Positions 7,272 to 16,783 are shown, numbered from the stretch's first letter. The stretch: DNA of 64,000 nucleotides from Rhodanobacter sp. LX-99 (GCF_018599185.1 NZ_JAHFVL010000003.1:186001-250000); one strand, 5' to 3'. Notes: a model not told the origin generated them from the sequence alone. Translations and numbers: made by a program.

Positions 7272-9767
7272 CTACGCGCGCCCGGGGCCGAAGCGCTCCC
7301 CTGCCTGCTGCACACGCAACGCCGGGGCGAGATGGTTGCCCTGCAGTTCGTCGCAGCCGGCAGCGGCGAGGAAGTCCACCTGTGCCTGGCTCGCCACGCC
7401 TTCGGCCGCCACGCACATGTGCAGCTCGTGCGCCATCGCGATGATGGTGCGCACGATCGCCGCATCGGCAGCGTCGGTTGGCAGGCCGCGCACGAAAGCC
7501 TGGTCGATCTTCAATTTGTCGATCGGGAACTGCTTCAAATAGGCCAGGCTGGAATAGCCGGTGCCGAAGTCGTCCAGCGACAGCTTGATGCCCAGCGCCT
7601 TCAGCTCGGCCAGCGTGCGCTGCGCGCGCGCCACGTTCTCCATGTACGAGCTCTCGGTGATCTCGATGTCCAGCATCGCCGGCGGCACGTCGTGCCGTTG
7701 CAGCGCCGCGCCGACCTGCGCGACCAGGCCGTGACGCTGCAGTTGCTGCGCCGACACGTTCACCGCGACGGTGAAGCCGCGATGGCCGCGGTCCAGCCAC
7801 GCGCGCAGCTGCCGGCAGGCCGCGTCGAGCACCCACTCGCCGATCTCGGGCATCAGGCCCAGCGCCTCGGCGATCGGGATGAAGCGGGCCGGCGGGACCT
7901 GGCCAAGATTCCGGCTGTTCCAGCGCAGCAGCGCCTCGAAACCGGTCAGCCGGCGATCTGCGGCCCGATACTGCGGCTGGTAGTGGAGCTCCAGCTCGCC
8001 GTGCCGGATCGCGTCGCGCAACTGGTTGCCCATCACCAGGCGGTCTTCCAGGTCGCGCATCTGCTCGACGGAGAATTCGGACACCCGGTCGCGCCCTTCC
8101 CGCTTGGCCAGGTTCATCGCGGCCTCGGCCCGGCGCAACAGGTTGTTCGGGTCGGTACCGTGATCGGGCGAATGGCTGATGCCCACGCTGGCGGTCAGCA
8201 GCAACCGGTAATCGCTGCCCTCGACCGGCTCGGCCACGGCGGCGCGCAGACGCTCGGCCAGCGCATGCGCGCCATTCGCCGACAGGCCGGCCACCGTCAC
8301 CACGAACTCGTCGCCGGCGAACCGGGCGATCCGGCCCTGCCCGGCCAGCGCCGCTTGCAGGCGGGCGGCCAGCTGCCGCAGCACGTCGTCGCCGGTGAGA
8401 TGGCCCACCGATTCGTTGACGCCCTGGAAGCGGTCCAGCCCGATCACCAGCACCCAGACCGGTGCCGCGTCCTTCAGCATGTCCCTCACTTCCCGCCCGA
8501 GCAGCAGGTGCTGCGGCAGGCCGGTGACCGGATCGTGGCTGGAGGCATACGCCAGCTCGGCCTCGACCTGGCGCCGCTCGGTGATGTCGCGCGCCACCGC
8601 GTAGACCAGTCCGTCGGGCGCAGCGAACGAGACCCACTCCAGCAGCCGTTCGCTTCCGTCGCGACAGCGGCAGCGGTTGACGAATTCGTGGACCCGCTCG
8701 CCGGAGCGGCCCAGCACCACCATCGGATCGGAGCCGTCGCCGGGGTCTTCCGGCTGCAGGAATTCGCGGTAACTGCGCGAGGTCAGTTCGCCGGCGCCGT
8801 AGCCGGCCAGGCGCGGCAACGACGGATTGAACTGCAGCAGCCGCTCGCTGCGCGGGTCGAGGATGCAGAAGATTTCCTGCGACATCTCGAAGAAGCGGTT
8901 GCGCTCGCGCAGGCGGTCGACCAGGCGCGCGCTTTCTATCGCGATGGCGGTGATCGGCAGCATGCGATCGATGCTGCGCAGTTCTTCTTCGCGCGGTTCG
9001 CGCGGCTCGCGGAAATACACCGCAAAGGTGCCCAGCACTTCGTGATGGCTGCCGAACACCGGCGTCGACCAGCACGCCTTGAGGCCATGCGCCAGCGCCG
9101 GCCCGCGGTAATTCTCCCAGTACGGGTGACTGGCGATGTCGGCCACCACCACGCGCTCGCCGCGCCACGCGGCGGTACCGCACGAGCCGTGCGCCTCGCC
9201 GATCTCCAGCCCATGCAGGCTGCGGCTGTACGCTTCCGGCAAACTCGGCGCGGCGCCATGCAACACGTGCCGGCCGTCGTCGTCGAGCAGCAGCAGCGAG
9301 CACAGCGCGCCGGGGTTCATCGTTTCGTGCAGGCGCGCGATCCGTTCGAGGCTTTCCAACAGCGGCCGCTGCGCCGCGACGCCCTCCAGGATCTCGTGCT
9401 GGCCGGCTTCCAGTTGCTCGGCGCGCTTGCGCTCGGTGATGTCGTGGAAATAGATCGTCAGCCCGTCCGCCGACGGATAGATGCGGTTCTCGAACCAGCG
9501 GTTGTACGGCGGATAGAACGCCTCGACCTGCAGCGGGCGCTGTTCGGCCATCGCCTGTTCGTAGGCGTGATGGAACGGCTGCCCGGCGCCCTCCGGAAAT
9601 TCCGTCCAGATGTGCCGGCCGACCAGCTCCCCGACGGCACGCCCGAAGAGCTGGCAGGCCTTCGCATTGGCGTAGGTGTAGCGCCAGTCCCGATCCAGCG
9701 CCACGTAGGCGTCGGTGACCCGCTCGAACACCTGATGAAAGTCCAGTTCCAGCCGCGGGTGGTCCAT
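7272..9767 (-). CDS. PAS-GAF-PAS-GGDEF-EAL cyclic-di-GMP signalling protein
   Basis: Protein of 831 residues without membrane segments. Order: PAS (about 1-115, ending YFHDITERKRAE), GAF (130-280), a second PAS (290-400), GGDEF (405-570) and EAL (585-825). The GGDEF signature reads AGDEF (484-488), a changed first glycine that often lowers cyclase activity. The EAL domain keeps the metal and catalytic set: EALLRW (611), NVSAQQL, EITES, DDFGTG (732-737), KID and the late Glu in AAEG. The likely net activity is cyclic-di-GMP phosphodiesterase controlled by cytoplasmic sensory domains. It is a single-gene unit. Confidence 0.92.
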   Translation of the reverse strand: MDHPRLELDFHQVFERVTDAYVALDRDWRYTYANAKACQLFGRAVGELVGRHIWTEFPEGAGQPFHHAYEQAMAEQRPLQVEAFYPPYNRWFENRIYPSADGLTIYFHDITERKRAEQLEAGQHEILEGVAAQRPLLESLERIARLHETMNPGALCSLLLLDDDGRHVLHGAAPSLPEAYSRSLHGLEIGEAHGSCGTAAWRGERVVVADIASHPYWENYRGPALAHGLKACWSTPVFGSHHEVLGTFAVYFREPREPREEELRSIDRMLPITAIAIESARLVDRLRERNRFFEMSQEIFCILDPRSERLLQFNPSLPRLAGYGAGELTSRSYREFLQPEDPGDGSDPMVVLGRSGERVHEFVNRCRCRDGSERLLEWVSFAAPDGLVYAVARDITERRQVEAELAYASSHDPVTGLPQHLLLGREVRDMLKDAAPVWVLVIGLDRFQGVNESVGHLTGDDVLRQLAARLQAALAGQGRIARFAGDEFVVTVAGLSANGAHALAERLRAAVAEPVEGSDYRLLLTASVGISHSPDHGTDPNNLLRRAEAAMNLAKREGRDRVSEFSVEQMRDLEDRLVMGNQLRDAIRHGELELHYQPQYRAADRRLTGFEALLRWNSRNLGQVPPARFIPIAEALGLMPEIGEWVLDAACRQLRAWLDRGHRGFTVAVNVSAQQLQRHGLVAQVGAALQRHDVPPAMLDIEITESSYMENVARAQRTLAELKALGIKLSLDDFGTGYSSLAYLKQFPIDKLKIDQAFVRGLPTDAADAAIVRTIIAMAHELHMCVAAEGVASQAQVDFLAAAGCDELQGNHLAPALRVQQAGERFGPGRA

Positions 9768-9857
9768 GGTGCGAGCGTCCCGTCACGCAAGTGGGTAGGC
9801 AGCCAGGGCAGGTTAAGCCATCGCACGTGATGGCCGCAACGACCGCGCCACGCCGCT

Positions 9858-10880
9858 TCAGCGCAGGCTCGAACGTCGCACCACCAGCTTCACCGGCAGC
9901 ACCTCGCTGTCCACCGGTTCGCCGCGGATCAGGCCGAGCAGGCTGTCCACCAGCACTTCGCCGGCCTGCTTGGTGTCCTGCAGCACGGTGGTCAGCGGCG
10001 GATTCACGAAGCTGGCCATGGGGATGTCGTCGAAGCCGGCCAGTGCCACATCCTGCGGTATGCGCAGGCCGTGGTCGCTGAGCGCGCGCATCGCGCCGAT
10101 CGCGATCAGGTCGCTGGCGGCGAAGACCGCGTCGAAGCCGACCTCGCGCAGGATCAGGCTGCGCATCGCCTCGTAGCCGAAGCGCTCGGTGCTCTCGGCG
10201 TTTTCCTGCAGATCGGGGTCGACTTCCACCCCGGCCCGCTGCAGGGCGTCGACGTAGCCGCGATAGCGCCCGAAGAATTCCGGGTAGTGGCTGGACGCGT
10301 CGCCGAGGAAGGCGATGCGGCGGCAGCCGCGCTCCAGCAGGTGTTCGGCCACCGCCTGGCCGCCGCGGAAGTTGTCGCAGCCGATCGACACGCCGGGCTG
10401 GTCCGGCAGCACCGCGCCCCAGCGCACGAAGCGGGTGCCCTGGGCGACCAGTTTCTCCAGCTTGTCGGTGTAGGCGAGGTAATCGCCGTAGCCGAGCAGG
10501 ATCAGGCCGTCGGCCTTCTTGCTGTCGGCGAAGTCGGCGTGCCAGTCGCGCGAGAACTGCTGGAACGAGATCAGCAGGTCGTAGCCCTGCAGTGCGCAGG
10601 CGCGGGTGATCGAGCCCAGCATCGACAGGAAGAACGGGTTGATGTGCGACTCGTCGGCGGTGGGGTCTTCGAAGAACAGCAGCGCCAGCGTGCCGGAATG
10701 CATCCGGCGCAGGTTGGAGGCGTTCTTGTCGACCTTGTAGTTGAGCTGCTCGGCGGCGGCCTGGATGCGCCGCCGGGTTTCCTCATTGACCAGCGGGCTG
10801 CCGCGCAGCGCGCGCGACACCGTGGCCTGGGATACCCCGGCCAGGTGGGCAATGTCGATCGATGTGGCTTTTGCCTTCAT
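9858..10880 (-). CDS. LacI-family transcriptional regulator
   Basis: Protein of 340 residues. The N-terminal helix-turn-helix reads SIDIAHLAGVSQATVSRALR, followed by the hinge helix region and a periplasmic-binding-protein-like effector domain (NPFFLSMLGSITRACALQGYDLLI, ASDLIAIGAMRALSDHGL, DIPMASFVNPPLTTV). I place the start at MKAKATSID (10880) because this is where LacI proteins begin; the upstream extension is basic and unlike the family. It is downstream of the sugar porter on the same strand, so it is a good candidate for controlling that gene and perhaps the amylase operon. The inducer is unknown. Confidence 0.92.
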   Translation of the reverse strand: MKAKATSIDIAHLAGVSQATVSRALRGSPLVNEETRRRIQAAAEQLNYKVDKNASNLRRMHSGTLALLFFEDPTADESHINPFFLSMLGSITRACALQGYDLLISFQQFSRDWHADFADSKKADGLILLGYGDYLAYTDKLEKLVAQGTRFVRWGAVLPDQPGVSIGCDNFRGGQAVAEHLLERGCRRIAFLGDASSHYPEFFGRYRGYVDALQRAGVEVDPDLQENAESTERFGYEAMRSLILREVGFDAVFAASDLIAIGAMRALSDHGLRIPQDVALAGFDDIPMASFVNPPLTTVLQDTKQAGEVLVDSLLGLIRGEPVDSEVLPVKLVVRRSSLR

Positions 10881-11033
10881 CCGCAGCGCGACCCGCAAGC
10901 TTTTGCGACGACGCCATGCCGTCCGTGCCAAATCCTAGCCGGTTTGCGCGCCGCTTGTCGTATACCGCCTGCCGCTGGTCGAGGCAGGCGCATGTCGCCG
11001 ACGACACGACGGATGCCGGCTGAGCAATGAGCC

Positions 11034-12458
11034 TCATGCGCGCATGTCCTCCAGCTCGACGCCCTTGGTCTCGCGCACGCCGGCCAGCACGAACAGCAGC
11101 GACAGCAGCGCGAAGCCGGCGTACAGGCCGTAGGCGAAACTGAGGCCCAGTTCGGCCAGTGCGGGGAACGTGCTGGTGATCGCGAAATTGGCCAGCCACT
11201 GCGCTGCCGCGGCCACCGCCAGCGCGGTGGCGCGGATCCGGTTCGGGAACATCTCGCCCAGCAGCACCCATACCACCGGGCCCCAGCTCACGCCGAAGAA
11301 CACCACGTAGGCATTCGCCGCGACCAGCGCCACCACGCCGGTGGCGCCGGGCAGGCTCAGCGTGGCGCCGCTGCCGGTGGCCTGCGAGAAGCACCACGCC
11401 ATCAGCCCCAGGGTGACCGCCATGCCGGCCGAGCCGATCACCAGCAGCGGCTTGCGCCCGATCTTGTCGACCAGCGCGATCGCCACCAGGGTCACCAGCA
11501 CGTTGACGATCGAGGTGACCACGGTGATGGTGAACGAGTCGGCCTCGCTGAAGCCCACCGAATGCCACAAGGTGGACGAGTAGTAGAAGATCACGTTGAT
11601 GCCCACGAACTGCTGGAACACCGACAGCAGGATGCCGATCCACACCACCGGCAGCAGCCCGGCGGTCTTGCCGCACAGATCGCGCAGGCGCGGCTTGTGC
11701 TCCGAGCGCAGGCTGTCCTCGATGTCGCGCAGCTTGTTGTCCAGCGCGGTCTCGCTGTGCATGTTCAGCACCTTGCGCAGCACCACGCGGGCCTCGTCGA
11801 TGCGGCCCTTGGCGACCAGGTGCCGCGGCGATTCCGGCACGCCCAGCACCAGGGTGCCGTAGACCAGCGCCGGCACCGTCGCCACCAGGAACATCCAGCG
11901 CCACGCGGCCAGCCCGAGCCACAGCGGCTCCGCCGCGCCGCCGGCCACGCCGGCCAGCCACGCATCGCTGAGCAGCGCGGCGAAGATGCCCAGCACGATC
12001 GCCAGCTGCTGCATCGAGCCGAGCCGGCCGCGGATGTGCGCGGGCGACACCTCGGCAATGTAGGTGGGCGCGATCACCGAGGCCACGCCCACGCCGATGC
12101 CGCCGACCAGACGCCACAGGATCAGGTCCCACACCGCGGTCACCAGCCCCGAACCCAGCGCACTGGCCACCAGCAGCACCGCCGCCACCTGCATCGTGCG
12201 CACGCGGCCGAAGCGGTTCGCCAGCATGCCGGCATACCACGCACCCAGCGCCGAACCGAGCAGCGCGCAGGACACCGCGAAGCCGATCTGCGCCGCGTCC
12301 AGCGCGAAGCCGCCGCGGACCGCGTCGACCGCGCCGTTGATCACCGCCGTATCGAAACCGAACAGGAAGCCGCCCAGCGCCGCCGCCGCCGAGATCAGCA
12401 CCACCCGTGCGGTGGCCCGCTGGCCCAGCCCGTCGCCCGTCATGTCCATCGTGCTCAT
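11034..12458 (-). CDS. MFS sugar porter (glucose/xylose:H+ symporter type)
   Basis: Protein of 474 residues with twelve predicted helices and the sugar porter signatures: GFLFGFDTAVINGA in helix 1, NRFGRVRT after helix 2, PESPRHL before the central loop, FQQFVGINVIFYYS in helix 7, DKIGRKPLL and a C-terminal RETKG. It belongs to the XylE/GalP/GLUT-like family that imports monosaccharides with protons. With the LacI regulator next door and amylase genes 6 kb away, glucose uptake after starch or maltose breakdown is plausible, but this is inference. Confidence 0.93.
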   Translation of the reverse strand: MSTMDMTGDGLGQRATARVVLISAAAALGGFLFGFDTAVINGAVDAVRGGFALDAAQIGFAVSCALLGSALGAWYAGMLANRFGRVRTMQVAAVLLVASALGSGLVTAVWDLILWRLVGGIGVGVASVIAPTYIAEVSPAHIRGRLGSMQQLAIVLGIFAALLSDAWLAGVAGGAAEPLWLGLAAWRWMFLVATVPALVYGTLVLGVPESPRHLVAKGRIDEARVVLRKVLNMHSETALDNKLRDIEDSLRSEHKPRLRDLCGKTAGLLPVVWIGILLSVFQQFVGINVIFYYSSTLWHSVGFSEADSFTITVVTSIVNVLVTLVAIALVDKIGRKPLLVIGSAGMAVTLGLMAWCFSQATGSGATLSLPGATGVVALVAANAYVVFFGVSWGPVVWVLLGEMFPNRIRATALAVAAAAQWLANFAITSTFPALAELGLSFAYGLYAGFALLSLLFVLAGVRETKGVELEDMRA

Positions 12459-12524
12459 CGCGTCTCCCCAACGTCATGGCATCAAGATGCGCCCGAGTCT
12501 GCACCGCGACCGTTGCCGTGTCTG

Positions 12525-12542
12525 GCTGAATACGTATGCAGC
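12525..12542. promoter_or_regulatory. Putative LacI-family operator
   Basis: The palindrome GCTGAATAC/GTATGCAGC has one mismatch and a central CG, the shape of LacI-family operators. It lies 67 bp ahead of the sugar porter start on the minus strand, and the regulator gene is immediately downstream of that porter. No second copy was found by eye at the other sugar genes. Confidence 0.45.
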
Positions 12543-12593
12543 ACCTTAGCACCAGCCTTTGGCAGGGGAGAGCACCTTCCACCCCACACCCGC

Positions 12594-12690
12594 TCACCCT
12601 GAGCGTAGGCCCGCAGGGCTGGAGTCGAAGGGCCGCGTACCCCGGGCTGCCAGGCCCTTCGACTTCGCTCCGCTACGCTCAGGGAGAACG
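12594..12690. repeat. REP-like palindromic element
   Basis: Two inverted arms (12594-12634 and 12653-12690) share CCCTGAGCGTAG and GTCGAAGGGCC with their complements, giving a long imperfect hairpin between the recQ 3' end and the sugar porter 5' end. The TTCGACTTCGCTCCGCTACGCTCAGGG arm type is the extragenic palindrome common in GC-rich proteobacteria. A relic of the same arm lies at 48531-48555. Confidence 0.75.
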
Positions 12691-12744
12691 GGACTGGGCC
12701 AGAGTGAACGGAGCTGGGGTTGAGCAGGTGAACGATGCAACGAC

Positions 12745-14571
12745 CTACGCCGGCGCGTTGATCACCGCGAGGAAATCGCTGCCGTAGCGCTTGAGCTTGG
12801 CTTCGCCGACGCCGCTGATGGTGGCCAGTTCGTCCTCGTTGGCCGGCATGGCGCGCAGCATCGCCAGCAAGGTGGCGTCGTGGAACACCACGTACGGCGG
12901 CACGCCCTGCTGCTTCGCCAGTTGCGTGCGCAGCGCGCGCAGCGCATCCCACAGTTCCTGCTCGTAGGCCTCGATGCCGAGACTGCCGCCGCCGGTGACC
13001 AGCTTGCTGTCGCGCCGGCGACGGCTGCCGCGTTCGGGGCGCGCGTCCTCGCGCAGCTTCACCGGCTTGCCGCCGCTGAGCACGCTGCGGCTGGCGGCGG
13101 TGAGGCGCAAGGTGCCGTAGCCTTCGGCGTCCGCCTCCAGCAGGCCGGCGGCGAGCAGTTGGCGGAACACCGAGCGCCATTGCTTCTCGTCCATCTCGGC
13201 ACCGATGCCGAAGGTGCTGAGCCGGTGATGGTCGAGGCTGAGCACGCGCTCGGTCTCCTCGCCGCGCAGCACGTCGATCACGTGGCCGGAGCCGAAGCGC
13301 TGGCCGGTGCGGTACACCGCCGACAACGCCTTCTGCGCCGGCACGGTGGCGTCCCAGGTCTTCGGCGGCGCAATGCAGTTGTCGCAATGGCCGCAGGGTC
13401 CAGGGTAGCTTTCGCCGAACGTGCCCAGCAGCAACTGGCGGCGGCAACCGGTGGCCTCGGCGTAGGCCAGCAGCGACTCCAGCTTCTGCCGCTCCACGCG
13501 CTTGCGCTCGTCGGCCGATTCGGACTGCGCGATCATCTGGCTCATGGTGACCACGTCGGACAGGCCGTAGATCATCCACGCCTCTGCGGCCAAGCCATCG
13601 CGGCCGGCGCGGCCGGTCTCCTGGTAGTAACCCTCGATGCTGCGCGGCAGGTCCAGGTGCGCCACGAAGCGCACGTCCGGCTTGTCGATGCCCATGCCGA
13701 AGGCGACGGTGGCGACCATCACCACGCCGTCTTCGCGCAGGAAGCGCTGCTGGTTCTTCGCGCGGGTCGCCGCATCGAGGCCGGCATGGTACGGCAGCGC
13801 CTCGACGCCGAGTTCGGCCAGCCATTCGGCGGTGTCGTCCACCTTGCGCCGGCTGAGGCAGTAGACGATGCCGGACTCGCCCTGGTGGCCCTGCAGGAAT
13901 TCGGTGAGCTGGCGCTTCGCGTTGTGGCGCAGGCCGACCCGGTAGCCGATGTTCGGGCGGTCGAAGCTGGACACGAACTGCCGCGCATTCTGCAGCGACA
14001 GCCGCTCGACGATTTCCTCGCGCGTGCGCGGGTCGGCCGTGGCGGTGAGCGCAATCCGCGGCACCTGCGGGAAACGCTGGTGCAGGATCGCCAGCTCGCG
14101 GTACTCGGGACGGAAGTCGTGGCCCCACTGCGATACGCAGTGCGCCTCGTCGATCGCGAACAGCGCCACCTCGGTACGTTCGAGCTGGCCGAGGAAGCGT
14201 TGGGTCAGCAGCCGCTCCGGCGCCACGTAGAGCAGGTTCAGCTCGCCGGCCAGCAGTTGCCGCTCGACCTCGCGCTGCGCTTCCGCGCCGAGGCTGGAGT
14301 TGAGATAGGCGGCGGCCACGCCGGCCTCGCGCAGCGCATCGACCTGGTCCTGCATCAGCGCGATCAGCGGCGACACCACGATGCCGGTGCCTTGGCGCAT
14401 GAGCGCTGGGATCTGGTAGCACAGCGACTTGCCGCCGCCGGTCGGCATCAGCACCAGCGCGTCGCCGCCCTCGCCGAGGTGTTCGACCACGGCCTGCTGC
14501 TGGCCGCGGAAACTGGGGTAACCGAAAACGCTTTGGAGCAGGTCGAGGGCTGAGGCTTTCATCGATGACAT
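12745..14571 (-). CDS. recQ: ATP-dependent DNA helicase RecQ
   Basis: Protein of 608 residues, the usual RecQ length. N-terminal superfamily 2 helicase core: YPSFRGQQQ motif 0, Walker [15 protein letters not shown], the [22 protein letters not shown]/aromatic loop, and [10 protein letters not shown] motif VI. The zinc-binding RQC region follows with cysteines in [12 protein letters not shown] and CGHCDNC, then a winged helix and a C-terminal HRDC domain. It unwinds DNA 3' to 5' in recombination and replication-fork repair. The start at 14571 (MSSMKAS) or 14562 (MKAS) cannot be separated; longer N-termini lack similarity. It lies 65 bp downstream of the alkyltransferase-like gene. Confidence 0.95.
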   Translation of the reverse strand: MSSMKASALDLLQSVFGYPSFRGQQQAVVEHLGEGGDALVLMPTGGGKSLCYQIPALMRQGTGIVVSPLIALMQDQVDALREAGVAAAYLNSSLGAEAQREVERQLLAGELNLLYVAPERLLTQRFLGQLERTEVALFAIDEAHCVSQWGHDFRPEYRELAILHQRFPQVPRIALTATADPRTREEIVERLSLQNARQFVSSFDRPNIGYRVGLRHNAKRQLTEFLQGHQGESGIVYCLSRRKVDDTAEWLAELGVEALPYHAGLDAATRAKNQQRFLREDGVVMVATVAFGMGIDKPDVRFVAHLDLPRSIEGYYQETGRAGRDGLAAEAWMIYGLSDVVTMSQMIAQSESADERKRVERQKLESLLAYAEATGCRRQLLLGTFGESYPGPCGHCDNCIAPPKTWDATVPAQKALSAVYRTGQRFGSGHVIDVLRGEETERVLSLDHHRLSTFGIGAEMDEKQWRSVFRQLLAAGLLEADAEGYGTLRLTAASRSVLSGGKPVKLREDARPERGSRRRRDSKLVTGGGSLGIEAYEQELWDALRALRTQLAKQQGVPPYVVFHDATLLAMLRAMPANEDELATISGVGEAKLKRYGSDFLAVINAPA

Positions 14572-14636
14572 GGTAACAAACCGACCCGACCCGGCCGCCG
14601 GAAACATCCGCGACGACTCGTCGGCAGCGCCGCCGC

Positions 14637-14978
14637 TCAGGCGTCCGGCATACCCCACAACGCGTGGTCGAGATCGCCATCCAGGCCGAATCGCGACAAC
14701 GGCACGCGGCCGTTCTTCACCTCCACGCCTTCGGCGCGCAGGCGCCGGGACTGCTCGCGGAAACCGCGGCTGCCCGGTGGCATCGCGATGTGTCCGCTGG
14801 AACGCAGCACGCGGTACCACGGCAATTCCATGCCGTCGGGCACCTCGCCGAGCAGCCGGCCGACCAGCCGCGCCCGCCCCGGCAGCCCCGCACGGGCGGC
14901 GATCGCACCGTAACTGGCGACGCGGCCGCGCGGAATCGCGGCGATGGCGGCGTAGATACGGGCGGCAGTGTCATTCAT
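14637..14978 (-). CDS. Alkyltransferase-like protein (ATL), DNA repair
   Basis: Protein of 113 residues, the C-terminal MGMT fold only. [23 protein letters not shown] is the DNA-binding helix-turn-helix with its arginine finger. The alkyl-acceptor Cys of the PCHRV motif is replaced: the site reads PWYRV. Proteins with this Trp substitution bind O6-alkylguanine without repairing it and hand it to nucleotide excision repair. It is the gene upstream of recQ on the same strand and possibly cotranscribed. Confidence 0.9.
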   Translation of the reverse strand: MNDTAARIYAAIAAIPRGRVASYGAIAARAGLPGRARLVGRLLGEVPDGMELPWYRVLRSSGHIAMPPGSRGFREQSRRLRAEGVEVKNGRVPLSRFGLDGDLDHALWGMPDA

Positions 14979-15046
14979 GGTTCACGCGACGCTAGCAGGG
15001 ATACGTGGCAGAGTAGCTTCCGACCCTCGCCGACGGAAGCCGCTGC

Positions 15047-15451
15047 ATGCGCCATTTCGAAGCCGTGCGTTCCCACATCGGCAGCCTGCACGAGCTGCGC
15101 CAGAACGATCCCTACCTGATCAGCTTCGACCTGAAACTGGCGCCGGATCGCTATCAGGGGATCTATCTGGCCGAGCTGGAGGACGAGGCGGGGCTGCGCT
15201 ACCTGCGGGTTTCCACCCCGATCGGCCCGCTCGCCGGCACCGATCCCATCCGCTGCCTGCGCTTCAACTGGCAGCAGCGCACCGGCTTCCTCGCGGTGAC
15301 CGACCTGGATGGCTCGCCGTACCTGCACCTGTGCGAAAACCGCCCCTACGAATTCCTCGATCGCGCCGAGCTGCAGCGCGTGGTGCGCGAACTGGGCGTG
15401 CTCGGCGACCAGTTGGAGCAGCTCATCGCCACCGGCGACGATTCGCTGTAA
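15047..15451 (+). CDS. Conserved hypothetical protein (Xanthomonadales)
   Basis: Protein of 134 residues starting MRHFEAVRSHIGSLHELRQ. Alternating beta strands (YLISFDLKLAPDRYQGIYLAEL, YLRVSTPIGPL, GFLAVTDLDGSPYLHLCENRPYEFL) end in a C-terminal helix (AELQRVVRELGVLGDQLEQL). This resembles the general fold of secretion-chaperone/YbjN-like proteins, but I cannot assign it to a family. It has no signal peptide. It stands alone, divergent from the alkyltransferase-like gene. Confidence 0.75.
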   Translation: MRHFEAVRSHIGSLHELRQNDPYLISFDLKLAPDRYQGIYLAELEDEAGLRYLRVSTPIGPLAGTDPIRCLRFNWQQRTGFLAVTDLDGSPYLHLCENRPYEFLDRAELQRVVRELGVLGDQLEQLIATGDDSL

Positions 15452-15486
15452 GCGCGAACCTGGCGCTGCTTTGGTTTCGCAGGGCG

Positions 15487-15554
15487 GCACGCCCGCCGGC
15501 TTTTCGATGGCACACCGCGGGCACGCCCGCCGGCTTTTCGACGACACTCCGCGG
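15487..15554. repeat. 34-bp tandem repeat, two units
   Basis: Two adjacent 34-bp units starting GCACGCCCGCCGGCTTTTCG, differing at about three positions, followed by a partial third (GCAC at 15555). They fill the convergent gap between the 15047-15451 gene and the phosphate transporter. The units are GC-rich and may form hairpins acting as a convergent terminator. Confidence 0.7.
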
Positions 15555-15583
15555 GCACGGCCTGCCCCGAAGCCTGAAGTCGC

Positions 15584-16696
15584 CTAGAACACCAGCCGGA
15601 ACGCCACCACCAGGCCGTAGGCCAGCAGCGCGGTGATCGGCAAGGTCAGGATCCACGCCCACACCATGCGTTCGACCACCGACCAGCGGATCGAATTGAA
15701 ACGCTTGGCCGCGCCCACGCCCATGATCGAGGCCGACACGTTGTGCGTGGTCGACACTGGGATGCCGAACGCCGAGGCGCTGAGGATCACCAGAGCGGAA
15801 CTGGTCTCGGCGGCGAAGCCGTTGATCGGATGCAGCTTGACCATCTTGTGGCCGAGCGTCTTGATGATGCGCCAGCCGCCGCCGGCGGTACCGGCGGCCA
15901 TGGTCAGCGCGGAGACCACCTTCACCCACACCGGAATGGCGAAACCGCCGGCGGGATTGCCGTCGATGCGCAGGAAGCCCAGCCACGCCGGCAGGTGATC
16001 GAACTGGTGCGCGGCGGTGGCGCCGGCCAGCGCCAGCGCGATGATGCCCATGCTCTTCTGCGCGTCGTTCATGCCGTGCGCCACGCCCATGGCACTGGCC
16101 GACACGATCTGCGCCTTGCCGAAAAAGAAATTGACGAAAGGGGTGCGCCCGAAGCGGCGCGACCAGCCGTGCCGGTTCGCGAACCAGGCCAGCAGCGCAT
16201 ACAGCGCGCCCATCAGGATGAAGCTGATGATGAAGCCGGCCAATGGCGAGAGCACCATCGGGATGATCACCTTCGGGATCACGCCGTGCCCCTTCAGCCA
16301 GCTGCCTTCCGCCCAGATCACTGAGGCGAAGTTGTTGTCCGAGGCAGCCAGCGCCGCACCCACCAGCGAACCCACCAGCGCATGGCTGGAGCTGGACGGC
16401 AGACCCAGCCACCAGGTGATCAGGTTCCACACGATCGCCGCCAGCAGCGCGCAGATCAGCAGCTGCGAGCTCATCTCGATCACCCCGGCGTTGATCAGCC
16501 CGGAGGCGATCGTGGCCGCCACCGCGGTGCCCATGAACGCGCCGGCCAGGTTGGTGCCCGCCGCCAACAGCACCGCCTGGCCAGGGGTGAGCACCTTGGT
16601 CGCCACCACCGTGGCGATCGAGTTGGCGGTGTCGTGGAAACCGTTGATGTAGGTGAAGACGAGTGCGATCACCACCACCGCGATGACGATGCTCAT
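15584..16696 (-). CDS. pitA: Low-affinity inorganic phosphate transporter (Pit/PiT)
   Basis: Protein of 370 residues with about ten membrane helices. It carries the PiT duplicated signatures: YINGFHDTANSIATVVAT in the first helix pair and GVAHGMNDAQKSMG in the second, plus GLPSSSSHALVGSLVG and GIPVSTTHNVSASIMG. It imports metal-phosphate with protons. The start at 16696 (MSIVIAV) places the first helix at the N-terminus as usual; the longer frame adds an arginine- and proline-rich leader that does not fit. It is preceded by its partner DUF47 gene. Confidence 0.93.
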   Translation of the reverse strand: MSIVIAVVVIALVFTYINGFHDTANSIATVVATKVLTPGQAVLLAAGTNLAGAFMGTAVAATIASGLINAGVIEMSSQLLICALLAAIVWNLITWWLGLPSSSSHALVGSLVGAALAASDNNFASVIWAEGSWLKGHGVIPKVIIPMVLSPLAGFIISFILMGALYALLAWFANRHGWSRRFGRTPFVNFFFGKAQIVSASAMGVAHGMNDAQKSMGIIALALAGATAAHQFDHLPAWLGFLRIDGNPAGGFAIPVWVKVVSALTMAAGTAGGGWRIIKTLGHKMVKLHPINGFAAETSSALVILSASAFGIPVSTTHNVSASIMGVGAAKRFNSIRWSVVERMVWAWILTLPITALLAYGLVVAFRLVF

Positions 16697-16783
16697 GCGC
16701 GGCTCCCGGCAATGCGGGGGCAGGCGCGCGGTGCCGACGGCCGCGCCGGGCAATGCGGAATGCGCAGGGTCACGGGCGTGGCC

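Noticed and set aside
7332..9830. Long open frame opposite the GGDEF/EAL gene
   Set aside because: High-GC antisense frame; it has no recognisable domains and the opposite strand carries clear motifs.
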